Source: Microbacterium rhizomatis (GTDB taxonomy: Bacteria; Actinomycetota; Actinomycetes; Actinomycetales; Microbacteriaceae). Taken from it: a stretch of DNA of 54,749 bases. The position numbers and the translations under genes are program-made. The stretch's first letter is position 1; every line of letters starts with the position of its first letter. A model generated the notes under the pieces. It was not told the origin of the DNA. It saw only the letters and a list, made by a program, of their open reading frames with translations, and searched no databases. Location of the stretch: positions 1 through 54,749 of the forward strand of contig NZ_VYSA01000008.1 in assembly GCF_008710745.1 (NCBI RefSeq), in the 5' to 3' direction. Below are positions 8,198-16,017 of this stretch, piece after piece.

Positions 8198-9388
8198 TCA
8201 GTCGCGGCGGAGGGCGGTGACGTAGCGACAGGCGATGGCGACAAGCGCGACGAGGGCGGGGATGAGCCAGAGCGCGGTGGGGAGCGAGGTGGCGTGTGAT
8301 AGCAGGCCGATCAGCGGTGGGCCGCAGAAGATGCCGACCCATCCGATGCCAGAGACGACGGTGACGGCGAAGCCGGGGTGGGTGCCTTGGAGCCTGCCTG
8401 CTGCACTGAACACGGTAGGGACGACGGTGCCGCAGCCGAGCCCAAGAATGAAGAACCCGGCGATCGCGGCAGGGACGGTCCCGATGAGGAGGGCGCTGGC
8501 GAATACGACGGCGGCGACGCCCGTGAGGAGTGGGAGGAGTACGTGCACGGGGAATCGGGTGATGAGTCGGTTGCCGAAGAGGCGGACGATGACCATCGCG
8601 AGAGCGAAGCTTGTGTAGCCGAGGCCGGCGGCGACGGGACCGCCGTCAAGGGATTCGCGGAGGTACACCGATGACCAGTCGGCCACGGCTCCTTCCATGA
8701 GGAGAGTGGCAAAGGCGATTCCACCGAGGACGAGCATTACCGGAGAGACGCGGCGTCGGACCTTCTGAGCGGGGTCGATGGTGGAGTCTGCTGCGGGCTC
8801 GACGTCGGTTAGCATGCGCGTGCTTAGCCACAGGCCGATGAGCAGTGCGGGTGCTCCAATGATGATGAGTTGGAACGTGAGTGACGTGCCGAGCGCGACC
8901 CCGGCTGTGCCGGTTGCTGCGCCAACGAACGCACCAATGCTCCAACTGGCCTGCATGCCATTCATGAGCGGCCGGTCGCGGGCCTTCTCGACGGTAACGG
9001 CTTGGGTCGTCATCGCGATATCGAGCAGTCCTTGAAATAGGCCCCAGATCAGGAGTGCACCGAATAGTGCCCAGACGGTGCCGGTCAAACCGACGAAGGG
9101 ACCGGCGAGGCAGGAGCCCGTGAGAGCGAGTTGCACAAGTCGACGACTGCCGAGCCGAGGGATGATTGCCGAGCTGACGGCGACGGCGAGAAGTGAACCG
9201 GCGGGGACGCCGAGCAGGGCGAGCCCGAGCATGCCGTCGTCCATCCCGATCTGTTCCTTAACGTGCGGGATGTGCGCTGTCCACGATGCGAAAAGCAGAC
9301 CGTGCATGAAGAACACCGCGGCGACGCCTGCTTGCGCGCGTCGGCCGGCGAGCTCGTTCAACGTCGACGGGGAGCTGGTTCCGGCCAT
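8198..9388 (-). CDS. MFS transporter
   Basis: 396 residues with about twelve hydrophobic segments. MFS landmarks: LFASWTAHIPHVKEQIG at TM1, RLGSRRLVQ in the loop 2-3 position, and a central charged linker (DSTIDPAQKVRRRVSP). The family moves small molecules by proton exchange across the cytoplasmic membrane; the substrate is not predictable. It is transcribed away from the RiPP cluster, separated by 200 bp, so a role in peptide export is possible but not indicated. Confidence 0.85.
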   Translation of the reverse strand: MAGTSSPSTLNELAGRRAQAGVAAVFFMHGLLFASWTAHIPHVKEQIGMDDGMLGLALLGVPAGSLLAVAVSSAIIPRLGSRRLVQLALTGSCLAGPFVGLTGTVWALFGALLIWGLFQGLLDIAMTTQAVTVEKARDRPLMNGMQASWSIGAFVGAATGTAGVALGTSLTFQLIIIGAPALLIGLWLSTRMLTDVEPAADSTIDPAQKVRRRVSPVMLVLGGIAFATLLMEGAVADWSSVYLRESLDGGPVAAGLGYTSFALAMVIVRLFGNRLITRFPVHVLLPLLTGVAAVVFASALLIGTVPAAIAGFFILGLGCGTVVPTVFSAAGRLQGTHPGFAVTVVSGIGWVGIFCGPPLIGLLSHATSLPTALWLIPALVALVAIACRYVTALRRD

Positions 9389-9590
9389 GGCCGAACGATA
9401 CTCACCACCACCGACGCCAGATGGTGTGACCTTGTAGGTTTCCTCAATCGCTCGAAACTGACCGGATTCGAGCGGCTCGACACCCTCTGTTCTTGGCCGG
9501 CAACATGGACAAGCTGACGCGCGTTCAGCGGCTCGTCGACAGAATCGAGGTGCCGAGCGGGGCGTCGATCCGGTGCTCTACGCTGACGAC

Positions 9591-9953
9591 ATGAGCTTAA
9601 CGTTGGTCTTTGACGGAGACTGTGCATTCTGCAGCCGCGCAGTGACATGGCTGGGCGGCCACGTCTCCTTCACCGCCCAGCCGTGGCAATTCGCAGACAT
9701 CGAAGAACTCGGGTTGAGCCTCCAGCAGGTGGAGTCATCGGTGTGGCTGCTGGAGAACGGTAGGAGTCCGGTCGGAGGAGCCGACGCTTTCGCCCTCCTG
9801 TTTAGCCGCGCGCGCATGCGACGCTGGCGGATCGTCGGTGCCCTGATGCGATGGCGTGGCATCCGTCACGCTGCCCGGCTCAGCTACCGGTGGATCGCTC
9901 GCCACAGAAACCAGATGCCCGGTGGGACACCCGCCTGCGCAGTTGTATCATGA
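9591..9953 (+). CDS. DCC1-like (DUF393) thiol-disulphide oxidoreductase
   Basis: 120 residues. The diagnostic FDGDCAFC motif (DxxCxxC) lies at the N-terminus and is followed by the typical GGADAFALLF and GIRHAARLSYRWIARHR segments. ATG 9591 is preferred because the beta-strand into the motif begins at SLTLVFDGDC. DUF393 genes are frequently neighbours of HTTM-domain genes, and an HTTM-like fusion lies 420 bp downstream in the linaridin cluster, so this redox protein may be part of that pathway. That link is inference. Confidence 0.8.
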   Translation: MSLTLVFDGDCAFCSRAVTWLGGHVSFTAQPWQFADIEELGLSLQQVESSVWLLENGRSPVGGADAFALLFSRARMRRWRIVGALMRWRGIRHAARLSYRWIARHRNQMPGGTPACAVVS

Positions 9954-10073
9954 CCCCGCTTCAGGCTACCTGCCACACACGCTTCCCCGCCATCTAGAAC
10001 CCGCGCACCTGGTCCACAGCACGTAGGTGGTCGAAAGGGCTGGACTGAACGATAAATATATCAAGACGACCGA

Positions 10074-10085
10074 CTTACAAGTAAG
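10074..10085. promoter_or_regulatory. Palindrome in the linaridin precursor promoter
   Basis: CTTACAAGTAAG is a perfect 12-bp palindrome located 53 bp before the precursor ATG and 12 bp after an AT-rich box (GATAAATATATC, 10051-10062) that could be the -10 region. The half-site CTTAC/GTAAG recurs upstream of the gamma-butyrolactone receptor and the small secreted-protein genes at 42-49 kb. Confidence 0.45.
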
Positions 10086-10137
10086 CTCCTGCATAGCACA
10101 GTCTCGTGCGACCCCGCCCCTAGTAGTGGAGAGTGCT

Positions 10138-10302
10138 ATGCAGAGTGAAGTTCTCGAAGTCCAAGAGTTCGCAAACCAGATGCTGCGGCACGCCGAGCCT
10201 GGCATGCGTGGCGACGCATCCAACCCAGCGATGACAACACCCGCTTTCGTCACCGCCGCTCAGTTCGTCATCCAGGGAAGCACGATCTGCCTGATCTGCT
10301 GA
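10138..10302 (+). CDS. Linaridin (cypemycin-type) precursor peptide
   Basis: 54 residues from ATG 10138, preceded by gtggagag. The leader contains QEFANQMLRHAEPG and the PxxxTP cleavage motif (PAMTTP, residues 30-35). Cleavage after Met32 gives a 22-residue core ending AQFVIQGSTICLIC. From memory, the cypemycin core ends AQFVIQGSTICLVC, one Ile/Val change away, and has the same length. Expected modifications by analogy: Thr dehydration to dehydrobutyrine (four core Thr at 1, 2, 7, 17) and an aminovinyl-cysteine ring between Cys19 and decarboxylated Cys22. The core starts with Thr rather than Ala. Confidence 0.92.
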   Translation: MQSEVLEVQEFANQMLRHAEPGMRGDASNPAMTTPAFVTAAQFVIQGSTICLIC

Positions 10303-10314
10303 GGAAAGATCGAC

Positions 10315-10353
10315 CTTCCGCCGGAGACGCCGATAGCGAGTCTCCGGCGGAAG
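10315..10353 (+). terminator. Attenuator hairpin between precursor and enzymes
   Basis: A perfect 14-bp inverted repeat, CTTCCGCCGGAGAC (10315-10328) and GTCTCCGGCGGAAG (10340-10353), with an 11-nt loop and no long T tract. Such hairpins after RiPP precursor genes act as partial terminators or mRNA stabilisers, giving an excess of precursor over enzymes. Confidence 0.8.
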
Positions 10354-10375
10354 TCATGAGAGGGGTGTCTACACG

Positions 10376-12178
10376 ATGAGGTTCGGTCGCGGGATGCGGA
10401 GGGCGAAGCGGCATCATGAGGTGCGTCGTACCCCAGCAGAGTCTCGACAAGGGGCACTGGATGCGACTTTTTTGCCCATTGCTGTGGGCCAGGTGCTGGC
10501 GTCAGTAGAGTCCCTCATGATTGGGGCGCTCTATAGGAAAGATGGGCTGCTCCGCGGAGTGTCTGCGATCGGCGTGCCACCTGGCAGTCCTCGATACAGA
10601 TTACTCAACACACTGGACTCGGCGCGGACGCCCCGGGTGCTCGCGACGATCACGCTTGTAGCGTCGGGAGTCCTTCTAGCCAGCCGCGGAAACCGGCGTC
10701 TTCAGATCGCTGCGTCCGCTGTGATTGGTGGCGTCAACCGTTTGAGTGAGCTTCGGACGCCTTATGGGCGCGACGGCGCTGATCAAATGACCGGAATCGT
10801 AACGCAATATCGCACGGTATCTGCGCTTGTGCCCGACCGTGCACGCTCCGACGAGCTGTTCCTGCGTGCCCTCAACGTTCAGGCTGGTTTGAGCTACTTC
10901 GTGTCGGGTGTCTCGAAGCTATTTGGTTCTAGCTGGGTTCAGGGCGACGCGATCGGTGAAATTCTGCAGACGGAGGCGTATGGCAATGGACCCGCCGCTA
11001 GCTTACTGCGACGATTCCCCCGCTTGGTCCGGCTGCTGACATGGGCCACGCCGCTGTGGGAAGTGTCCTTTCCTCTTATTTACCTACTGCCGAGCCGATG
11101 GGCTCATACCATGCTGCTCGGCGTAAAGGCATTTCATCTCGGCATCGCCGGTGTGATGGAGTTGCCGCGCTTCGTGTGGGGATTCTTTGGTTCTCACGGT
11201 GCGGTGCAATACGTCGTTGATCAGCGCAGCCAGGCCCGACGCTCGGCCGGGTCGCTGGAACGAGTCACCCTCGCCTCCGCCGCGGTCATAGCGAGCGTGA
11301 GCGCTGGCTATGCCGCCTCACAAAGGCAGTTCGACATCGAGAGACGGGGAGGTTTGAAAGGCACCAAGCTCCTAGACGTGGACGACGGAGTGGTCGAATA
11401 CGATCTGCGCGCCCCTTCGGACCCTTCGGTGAGTGCGGAGTCGGCTCCCGTCGTCATCCTGGAGGCCGGGCTCGGAAGCCCCCTGGAGGCCTTCTCGTGG
11501 GTGGCGGAGCTGCTGGCGGTTGATCACCATGTGCTGTCCTACCACCGTGGCGGCTACGGCCGGACGACGTCGAACCGGTCGCCCGGAGACCTCGTCGCGG
11601 CGCTCCTAGCCCACGTGGTGTCGTCCGGCACGCTGATATCGGTCTCGCATTCGATAGGCACTCTCGCCGCCGCGTCATACCTCAGGCGCGGCTTCGGCGG
11701 TCGATTCATCTCTAGTGCGGTCGTCATCGACGGAACGAATCCCCATCTTCTCGCCGACGATCGTGTGGATCGTCGGCGGCGTGGAATGTTCCTCCAATCA
11801 CAGGCTGGGTCGATGTATATCGCGCTGACGGGCATCTACAATTTCGTCCCGCACGCGATCGCGCGCCAATCCGCGTTCGCGCCTGACGATCAACTGGGCG
11901 TGGTCCAGTTCAGCTTCTCTCCGCGGAACATACTCCGCGCCACACGGGAATACTTCAACATGCCTCTTGTTGATGCGATGCCGTCACTTCTGGCGGTTCC
12001 CCGTCGTCGGGTCATCGCCTCGAAAGAGTACGAGCAGCAGGAGTCGGAGTTTGCTCAGGCGCTTGACGCTCCGATCGTCGTCGTCGAAGGCGCTTCACAT
12101 CGTTCGATTCTGGGTTATCGCCAGTACGCGCAGCAGGTAGCACAAATTGTCCGGGAGACGAGTAGCGATGACTCCTAG
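10376..12178 (+). CDS. HTTM-like membrane domain fused to alpha/beta hydrolase (linaridin LinH-type)
   Basis: 600 residues. Residues ~20-320 hold multiple membrane segments resembling HTTM/vitamin K-dependent carboxylase-like proteins (LNVQAGLSYFVSGVSKLFGS, LLTWATPLWEVSFPLIYLLP). Residues ~355-600 are an alpha/beta hydrolase: VVILEAGLGS, nucleophile elbow SVSHSIGT, acid region VVIDGTNPH, and a late GASH histidine. Linaridin clusters encode such membrane/hydrolase proteins (CypH/LinH), which with LinL are implicated in Thr dehydration and residue epimerisation. It is the first gene after the attenuator and overlaps the next gene by 11 nt. Confidence 0.75.
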   Translation: MRFGRGMRRAKRHHEVRRTPAESRQGALDATFLPIAVGQVLASVESLMIGALYRKDGLLRGVSAIGVPPGSPRYRLLNTLDSARTPRVLATITLVASGVLLASRGNRRLQIAASAVIGGVNRLSELRTPYGRDGADQMTGIVTQYRTVSALVPDRARSDELFLRALNVQAGLSYFVSGVSKLFGSSWVQGDAIGEILQTEAYGNGPAASLLRRFPRLVRLLTWATPLWEVSFPLIYLLPSRWAHTMLLGVKAFHLGIAGVMELPRFVWGFFGSHGAVQYVVDQRSQARRSAGSLERVTLASAAVIASVSAGYAASQRQFDIERRGGLKGTKLLDVDDGVVEYDLRAPSDPSVSAESAPVVILEAGLGSPLEAFSWVAELLAVDHHVLSYHRGGYGRTTSNRSPGDLVAALLAHVVSSGTLISVSHSIGTLAAASYLRRGFGGRFISSAVVIDGTNPHLLADDRVDRRRRGMFLQSQAGSMYIALTGIYNFVPHAIARQSAFAPDDQLGVVQFSFSPRNILRATREYFNMPLVDAMPSLLAVPRRRVIASKEYEQQESEFAQALDAPIVVVEGASHRSILGYRQYAQQVAQIVRETSSDDS

Positions 12179-12728
12179 CGTCGCGCGTTTTGCCACCACA
12201 GTCGCGTCAGTGGCCCTCACCGCCCACGTGGTCGCTACGGTCTTGCAGAACACGCCAGACTCGTACAACCTCGATCTGCGCCGCTACGTGGCTGGATGGA
12301 CCATCCCTGGCTGGCGGTTCTTTGCCCCGAACCCGGGTGTTCACAACGTCCATTTGCTCGCACGCACACGAGGCACCGAGTCGAGTGATGGGCCAGGCGA
12401 CTGGCGTGACATTACTCCTCCGACGCACCACAGCATGCTCAACGTGCTGTTCAATCCGCGCAGCCGCGGCCCGAAAGCACTCTTCGATGCCATGCAGCAG
12501 CTGTCGGTGATGCAGTCGAACTACAGTGCGATGGAGTGGATGGTGACTAGCCTGCCCTACCGTCTCGTGACCGACGCGACGAGGGGTTTCCTTCAGACGG
12601 AGATCGCGCCGCAGTTCCAGTTCCTCCTGATGAACTATTACCCAGCTGCACAACCAGGCAGGCGCATGCTGCCCGTCCTCGTCTCGACGTGGATGCCTCT
12701 GCACCTCGCCCCGGAGTCAAGGACGTGA
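12168..12728 (+). CDS. Small partner protein of the HTTM-like protein (LinL-like candidate)
   Basis: 186 residues. One N-terminal hydrophobic helix (FATTVASVALTAHVVATVL), then the WRFFAPNPGVHNVHLLARTR motif seen in small proteins encoded beside HTTM proteins. The position between the LinH-like gene and the decarboxylase suggests it is the CypL/LinL equivalent, forming the modification complex. The homology to LinL is inferred from position and length, not shown by a motif I can confirm. Confidence 0.55.
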   Translation: MTPSVARFATTVASVALTAHVVATVLQNTPDSYNLDLRRYVAGWTIPGWRFFAPNPGVHNVHLLARTRGTESSDGPGDWRDITPPTHHSMLNVLFNPRSRGPKALFDAMQQLSVMQSNYSAMEWMVTSLPYRLVTDATRGFLQTEIAPQFQFLLMNYYPAAQPGRRMLPVLVSTWMPLHLAPESRT

Positions 12729-13306
12729 CGGCAGATCAGCAGCCACCTACCTTCGCGGGCTCGGAGCTTCATATCCACGTCTCGGGCTCTATCAGTGCTT
12801 CGCTCGTGCCCTGGTGGATTCACTGGTTGCGATACACGAATCCGGATGTCGTGGTGAACCTGTCGGTGTCCGAGAACGCCCATCGGTTCGTTTCCGTCGA
12901 TGCGCTCGATCATCTCGCCAATGGCGAGGTGTGGTCGGACAGCTGGAGCAGTCCGAGCTTGACGTCCGGGTGGCGGCTGGGACGCACCGGGCGTTCTCAA
13001 TGCATCATCGTGTTCCCGGCCACGCTCGACACCGTGATGAGATTGTCTCAGGGGCGGGCGGACTCGCCAGCGCTGATGATGATGCAGATCACTAAACTCC
13101 CGATCGTCATCGCCGAGGTATCTCCGGCGGAAAACGAGGTGACTAAGTACTGGCGGGAGATTCTGCTGAGTCGTTCGAACGTCTCTTTTGCCCCGGAGGT
13201 TGAGGGCACGCGCGCCGACGACCGCTCGATGGCGCCAAACGGCTTCAATTTTCCCGGGGCACTTGCTGTTGCGAATGCTGCCCTGTCCACGGCTGAACGA
13301 CGATGA
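12725..13306 (+). CDS. Cysteine decarboxylase flavoprotein (CypD/EpiD-type)
   Basis: 193 residues from GTG 12725, overlapping the previous stop (GTGA). HFCD flavoprotein fold: N-terminal HIHVSGSISASLVPWW for FMN phosphate binding and a PATLDTVMRLSQGRADSP segment at the position of the PASANTINKIA motif of EpiD. The role is oxidative decarboxylation of the C-terminal Cys54 of the precursor to a thioenolate for AviCys formation. Two deviations: PATLDT replaces PASANT, and I see no obvious histidine 14-16 residues before it where EpiD has His67. Confidence 0.8.
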   Translation: MTADQQPPTFAGSELHIHVSGSISASLVPWWIHWLRYTNPDVVVNLSVSENAHRFVSVDALDHLANGEVWSDSWSSPSLTSGWRLGRTGRSQCIIVFPATLDTVMRLSQGRADSPALMMMQITKLPIVIAEVSPAENEVTKYWREILLSRSNVSFAPEVEGTRADDRSMAPNGFNFPGALAVANAALSTAERR

Positions 13307-13947
13307 CGCGGGCAAGCATGATTGACGTAACGGATGTCAGTGTCCGCTCGAGCGGCATCGAGCTTCTACCTGCCACTTCTCTACAAGCCGGCGCGGGGCA
13401 AGCGGTCGCAATCCGAGGCAGGAACGGCTCAGGAAAGTCGACTTTGTTGCGGGTTCTCAACGGGTCGTACGTGCCCACCACCGGGACGGTTGCGGTCGCC
13501 GGACGTGACCCGCGCGTGCGCGACGCCCGATCGAGGCGGCGCACCGCGTCGATGATTGGCTTGCCGCCGATGGCGCTCGACCTCACTGTGCGCGACCACG
13601 TCGAACTGGTCGCCACCACATGGTACGACTCTGCTGACGAGATCCACGACAAGGTCGAGGTAGTGCTCGGTTTGCTTGACTTGACGTCGCTAGAGGCGAG
13701 GTTTCCGCATGAACTGTCGTCTGGACAGACGCAACTCTTCGGCTTATCTCTCGTGCTGGCACGCCCCTTCGATGTATTGCTGTTGGATGAGCCGGAGCAG
13801 CGCCTCGACCCGGAGCGCCTGGACTTGGTAGTAGCGGCGCTTCGCGACGCGCGCGATGCTGGTGCGACGGTCGTCGTCGCGACGCACAGTGAGGCGCTTT
13901 CGAATCAGCTGGCCGATTCGGTCGTGTGGTTGGGCGCTCCGGGATGA
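13303..13947 (+). CDS. ABC transporter ATP-binding protein of the linaridin cluster
   Basis: 214 residues. Walker A GRNGSGKST, signature LSSGQTQ (Ser replaces the first Gly of LSGGQ), Walker B VLLLDEPE, and a switch histidine in VVATHSEAL. ATG 13303 overlaps the previous stop. Paired with the following permease, it should export the mature peptide or give self-protection, like CypT in function. Confidence 0.88.
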   Translation: MTRASMIDVTDVSVRSSGIELLPATSLQAGAGQAVAIRGRNGSGKSTLLRVLNGSYVPTTGTVAVAGRDPRVRDARSRRRTASMIGLPPMALDLTVRDHVELVATTWYDSADEIHDKVEVVLGLLDLTSLEARFPHELSSGQTQLFGLSLVLARPFDVLLLDEPEQRLDPERLDLVVAALRDARDAGATVVVATHSEALSNQLADSVVWLGAPG

Positions 13948-15443
13948 CATCACGACTACGTCGAGCCCTACGTGTCTGGGATTCGCGGCATCGCCGGGGC
14001 GCTGCCACCACGGCATACGCGGCTTACGCAGCCGTTCTCGTGGTTGTCGTTGTGGTTGTCCCGGTCGCGCGGGCGGTCTGGCTGGCACTCGTCGATCCTG
14101 CAACGGTCGCGTTTCTTGTTTCGTCTTCCGGTCCGGAAGCGGTGACAGCCGTCGTCAGCTTGTTATGGGCTGCCCTCATCGTGGCTGGGCGGTTCTTAGG
14201 CCCCGCCGTGCTCTCCCCGGTCCTCGCTTTCATCGCGGTCGGGAGCGATCTGCCTCGGGCCCGCGTCTTCGCCCGTCCGCTCCGTCGAGCTCTGTCGATT
14301 CCTGTACTGGTTCTGTTAGCGGCGTCCGCCGCGTGCGGCACGGCACTTGTCGTCGCAGGCGTCTGGTCGCTCGGACACTGCGCGCTCTTTGTGGCGGCAG
14401 GCTTCTTGGCGGGACTGATTTCCGCCGTTCTCTGGGTGGTCGGACAGGTGTTCCCGCGCGGGGCGGTCATTATCGGCGTTGGTCTGGCCGGGGGAGGTGC
14501 AGCTGCTCTGCTCTGGCCGGCTTTCGGCGTCGTCGTACCCGCTGCATGGGTCGGGTTGGTCTTCAGTGATTCAGGTGGGTGGGTGGCGGTTGTCGGGCTC
14601 GCAGCGCTTGCTGTCGTGCTGATGTCCGTCGTGCCGGTCCTGCTGGAGCGTCTAACTGTCGATGACGTGGTGCAACAGTCCGTGCGTCGTGAAGCGACGG
14701 TGGACCATGCCGCCGTTCTCCAGCTCGGGGAATTGTCCGCGTTGTACCAGGCGAAGCCGACCGCAGGGCGGTTCCGCCGGGCGGTGCGTGTGGGCCGCCC
14801 AACCCTTTGCACGTTCTTCCTCGCCGATCTCATCGGTGCGACCCGGACACCGGGTCGCCTCTTGGCAGCGTTTGCAGGCACGATCGGTGCGGGTGTGCTT
14901 CTTGCGGCCGCGGTCGTGCTGCCCGGCGGGGCCGGGGTCGTGTGGGGCACCGCCGGGGGGCTGATGCTGTTCGCCGCCATCGGACCGTTGACCGACGGCA
15001 TCCGGCATGCGGCTGCGGCCACGTCAGAGCGCAGCATCTATGGCGTCAGTGACGGGTTGCTGTTGTTCGCGCACTTGACGATGCCATTCGCCGTCATGAC
15101 GGCGCTCCTTCTCCTCGCCGTCGCGGTGACGAGCGCGGTCTTCGCCGCTCCTTTCGTGGACTGCGCCTTAATCGTGGTCTCGGTCGGCGCCATCGCCATC
15201 GGAACGCGCATCGGCAACGCGTTGAAGGGCTCTATGCCGTTGTCGCTGCTGGCCGCGGTTCCCACACCGTTCGGAGATCCGATGGCGCTCGTACGGGTCG
15301 CGTGGGCGGTGGACGGCTTGCTACTGGTAGGCGTGGCGGGAGCTAGTGCTGGTGCCGGCGCTAGCGCCGCGGTGTTTCTCTTTGGTGTAGCGGCAATGGC
15401 TGCTGTTGTCGGTTTCGCGCGGTGGCGCCGACGCTCACATTGA
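13944..15443 (+). CDS. ABC transporter permease of the linaridin cluster
   Basis: 499 residues with roughly ten or more hydrophobic segments (AYAAVLVVVVVVVPVARAVW, ALIVAGRFLGPAVLSPVLAF, others). It resembles multi-helix permeases that act with a separate ATPase. ATG 13944 overlaps the ATPase stop (ATGA). No peptidase C39 domain is seen, so leader removal must be done elsewhere. It is the last gene of the coupled operon. Confidence 0.8.
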   Translation: MTSRLRRALRVWDSRHRRGAATTAYAAYAAVLVVVVVVVPVARAVWLALVDPATVAFLVSSSGPEAVTAVVSLLWAALIVAGRFLGPAVLSPVLAFIAVGSDLPRARVFARPLRRALSIPVLVLLAASAACGTALVVAGVWSLGHCALFVAAGFLAGLISAVLWVVGQVFPRGAVIIGVGLAGGGAAALLWPAFGVVVPAAWVGLVFSDSGGWVAVVGLAALAVVLMSVVPVLLERLTVDDVVQQSVRREATVDHAAVLQLGELSALYQAKPTAGRFRRAVRVGRPTLCTFFLADLIGATRTPGRLLAAFAGTIGAGVLLAAAVVLPGGAGVVWGTAGGLMLFAAIGPLTDGIRHAAAATSERSIYGVSDGLLLFAHLTMPFAVMTALLLLAVAVTSAVFAAPFVDCALIVVSVGAIAIGTRIGNALKGSMPLSLLAAVPTPFGDPMALVRVAWAVDGLLLVGVAGASAGAGASAAVFLFGVAAMAAVVGFARWRRRSH

Positions 15444-15798
15444 GTTGTGGCCAGAACGGGTCGCAGCCGACCATCCTCACGCCTCCTGCGGCTACAGTGT
15501 GGGCGTTCACTTGAGTTAGTCCCGAAAGTCCCGATCCGAGTCGTAAACGTCTTGCACGGTTCCGCCCGCCATCAGATCGAGGTCCTTGGTGGCTGGCCTC
15601 CCCGTCCGAGAATGAACTTCATAATGTCGCCGGAAACGATCGGTTCTGAGCAGCACCGATCCCGCGCAGCGCGTCTCCCGAGAATCCGCGGAAGAGCAGA
15701 TGGTCAAAACCCTTGTCGAAACCCCATTCTGTGCAAAACCTCGCCTGGAGGTTTTTGAGCAATTCCGGTAGACTGGGAGGACGAGCAGGGAGGTCCCG
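15444..15798. other. Intergenic region with repeat motif and hairpin
   Basis: 355 bases without a supportable gene. It holds a third copy of CGCCGGAAACGATCGG (from about 15626), the same sequence that ends the 224-bp repeats at 4.5 and 8.0 kb. It also holds a hairpin AAAACCTC (15735-15742) / GAGGTTTT (15748-15755) followed by a T, which could terminate transcription or belong to the edge of the following mobile-looking operon. Confidence 0.5.
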
Positions 15799-16017
15799 AT
15801 GAGCATTCCGCACACCGCGCGCATGGCGGTCGTCGCGCCTGGCCTCGAGCGGCCGATCGACGTGGAGAACGTCATGGCCGAAATCGAGAAGGGCCAGCAG
15901 CTCGCCGGTCACTTCCCGGACGCAGATGCGCTCGTGCGGGCCCGCCGCGTGCTCGTGGGGGAGATCTCCGAAGAGGACGCGATGCGCGAGGTCCGCCAGG
16001 CGTTCCGCCCGGCGTGA
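15799..16017 (+). CDS. VbhA-like antitoxin lacking the inhibitory motif
   Basis: 72 residues. The C-terminal half (RARRVLVGEISEEDAMREV) matches the VbhA antitoxin fold, aligning with the MERVVVGELETSDV region of Bartonella VbhA. Where VbhA has the inhibitory helix motif [S/T]xxxE[G/N] (SQRLEG), this protein has GQQLAG (residues 32-37): both the Ser and the Glu finger are gone. ATG 15799 follows aggtcccg and a purine-rich gggagg. Its stop overlaps the start of the Fic gene. Confidence 0.75.
   Translation: MSIPHTARMAVVAPGLERPIDVENVMAEIEKGQQLAGHFPDADALVRARRVLVGEISEEDAMREVRQAFRPA

Noticed and set aside
15735..15755. Hairpin as a transposon terminal inverted repeat
   Set aside because: No matching copy was found at a plausible second end and no transposase is present; treated as a possible terminator.
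15516..15875. A minus-strand ORF of 119 codons before the Fic operon
   Set aside because: It overlaps the antitoxin start, has no ribosome site or family pattern, and its text is generated by the repeated CGGAAACGATCG element.
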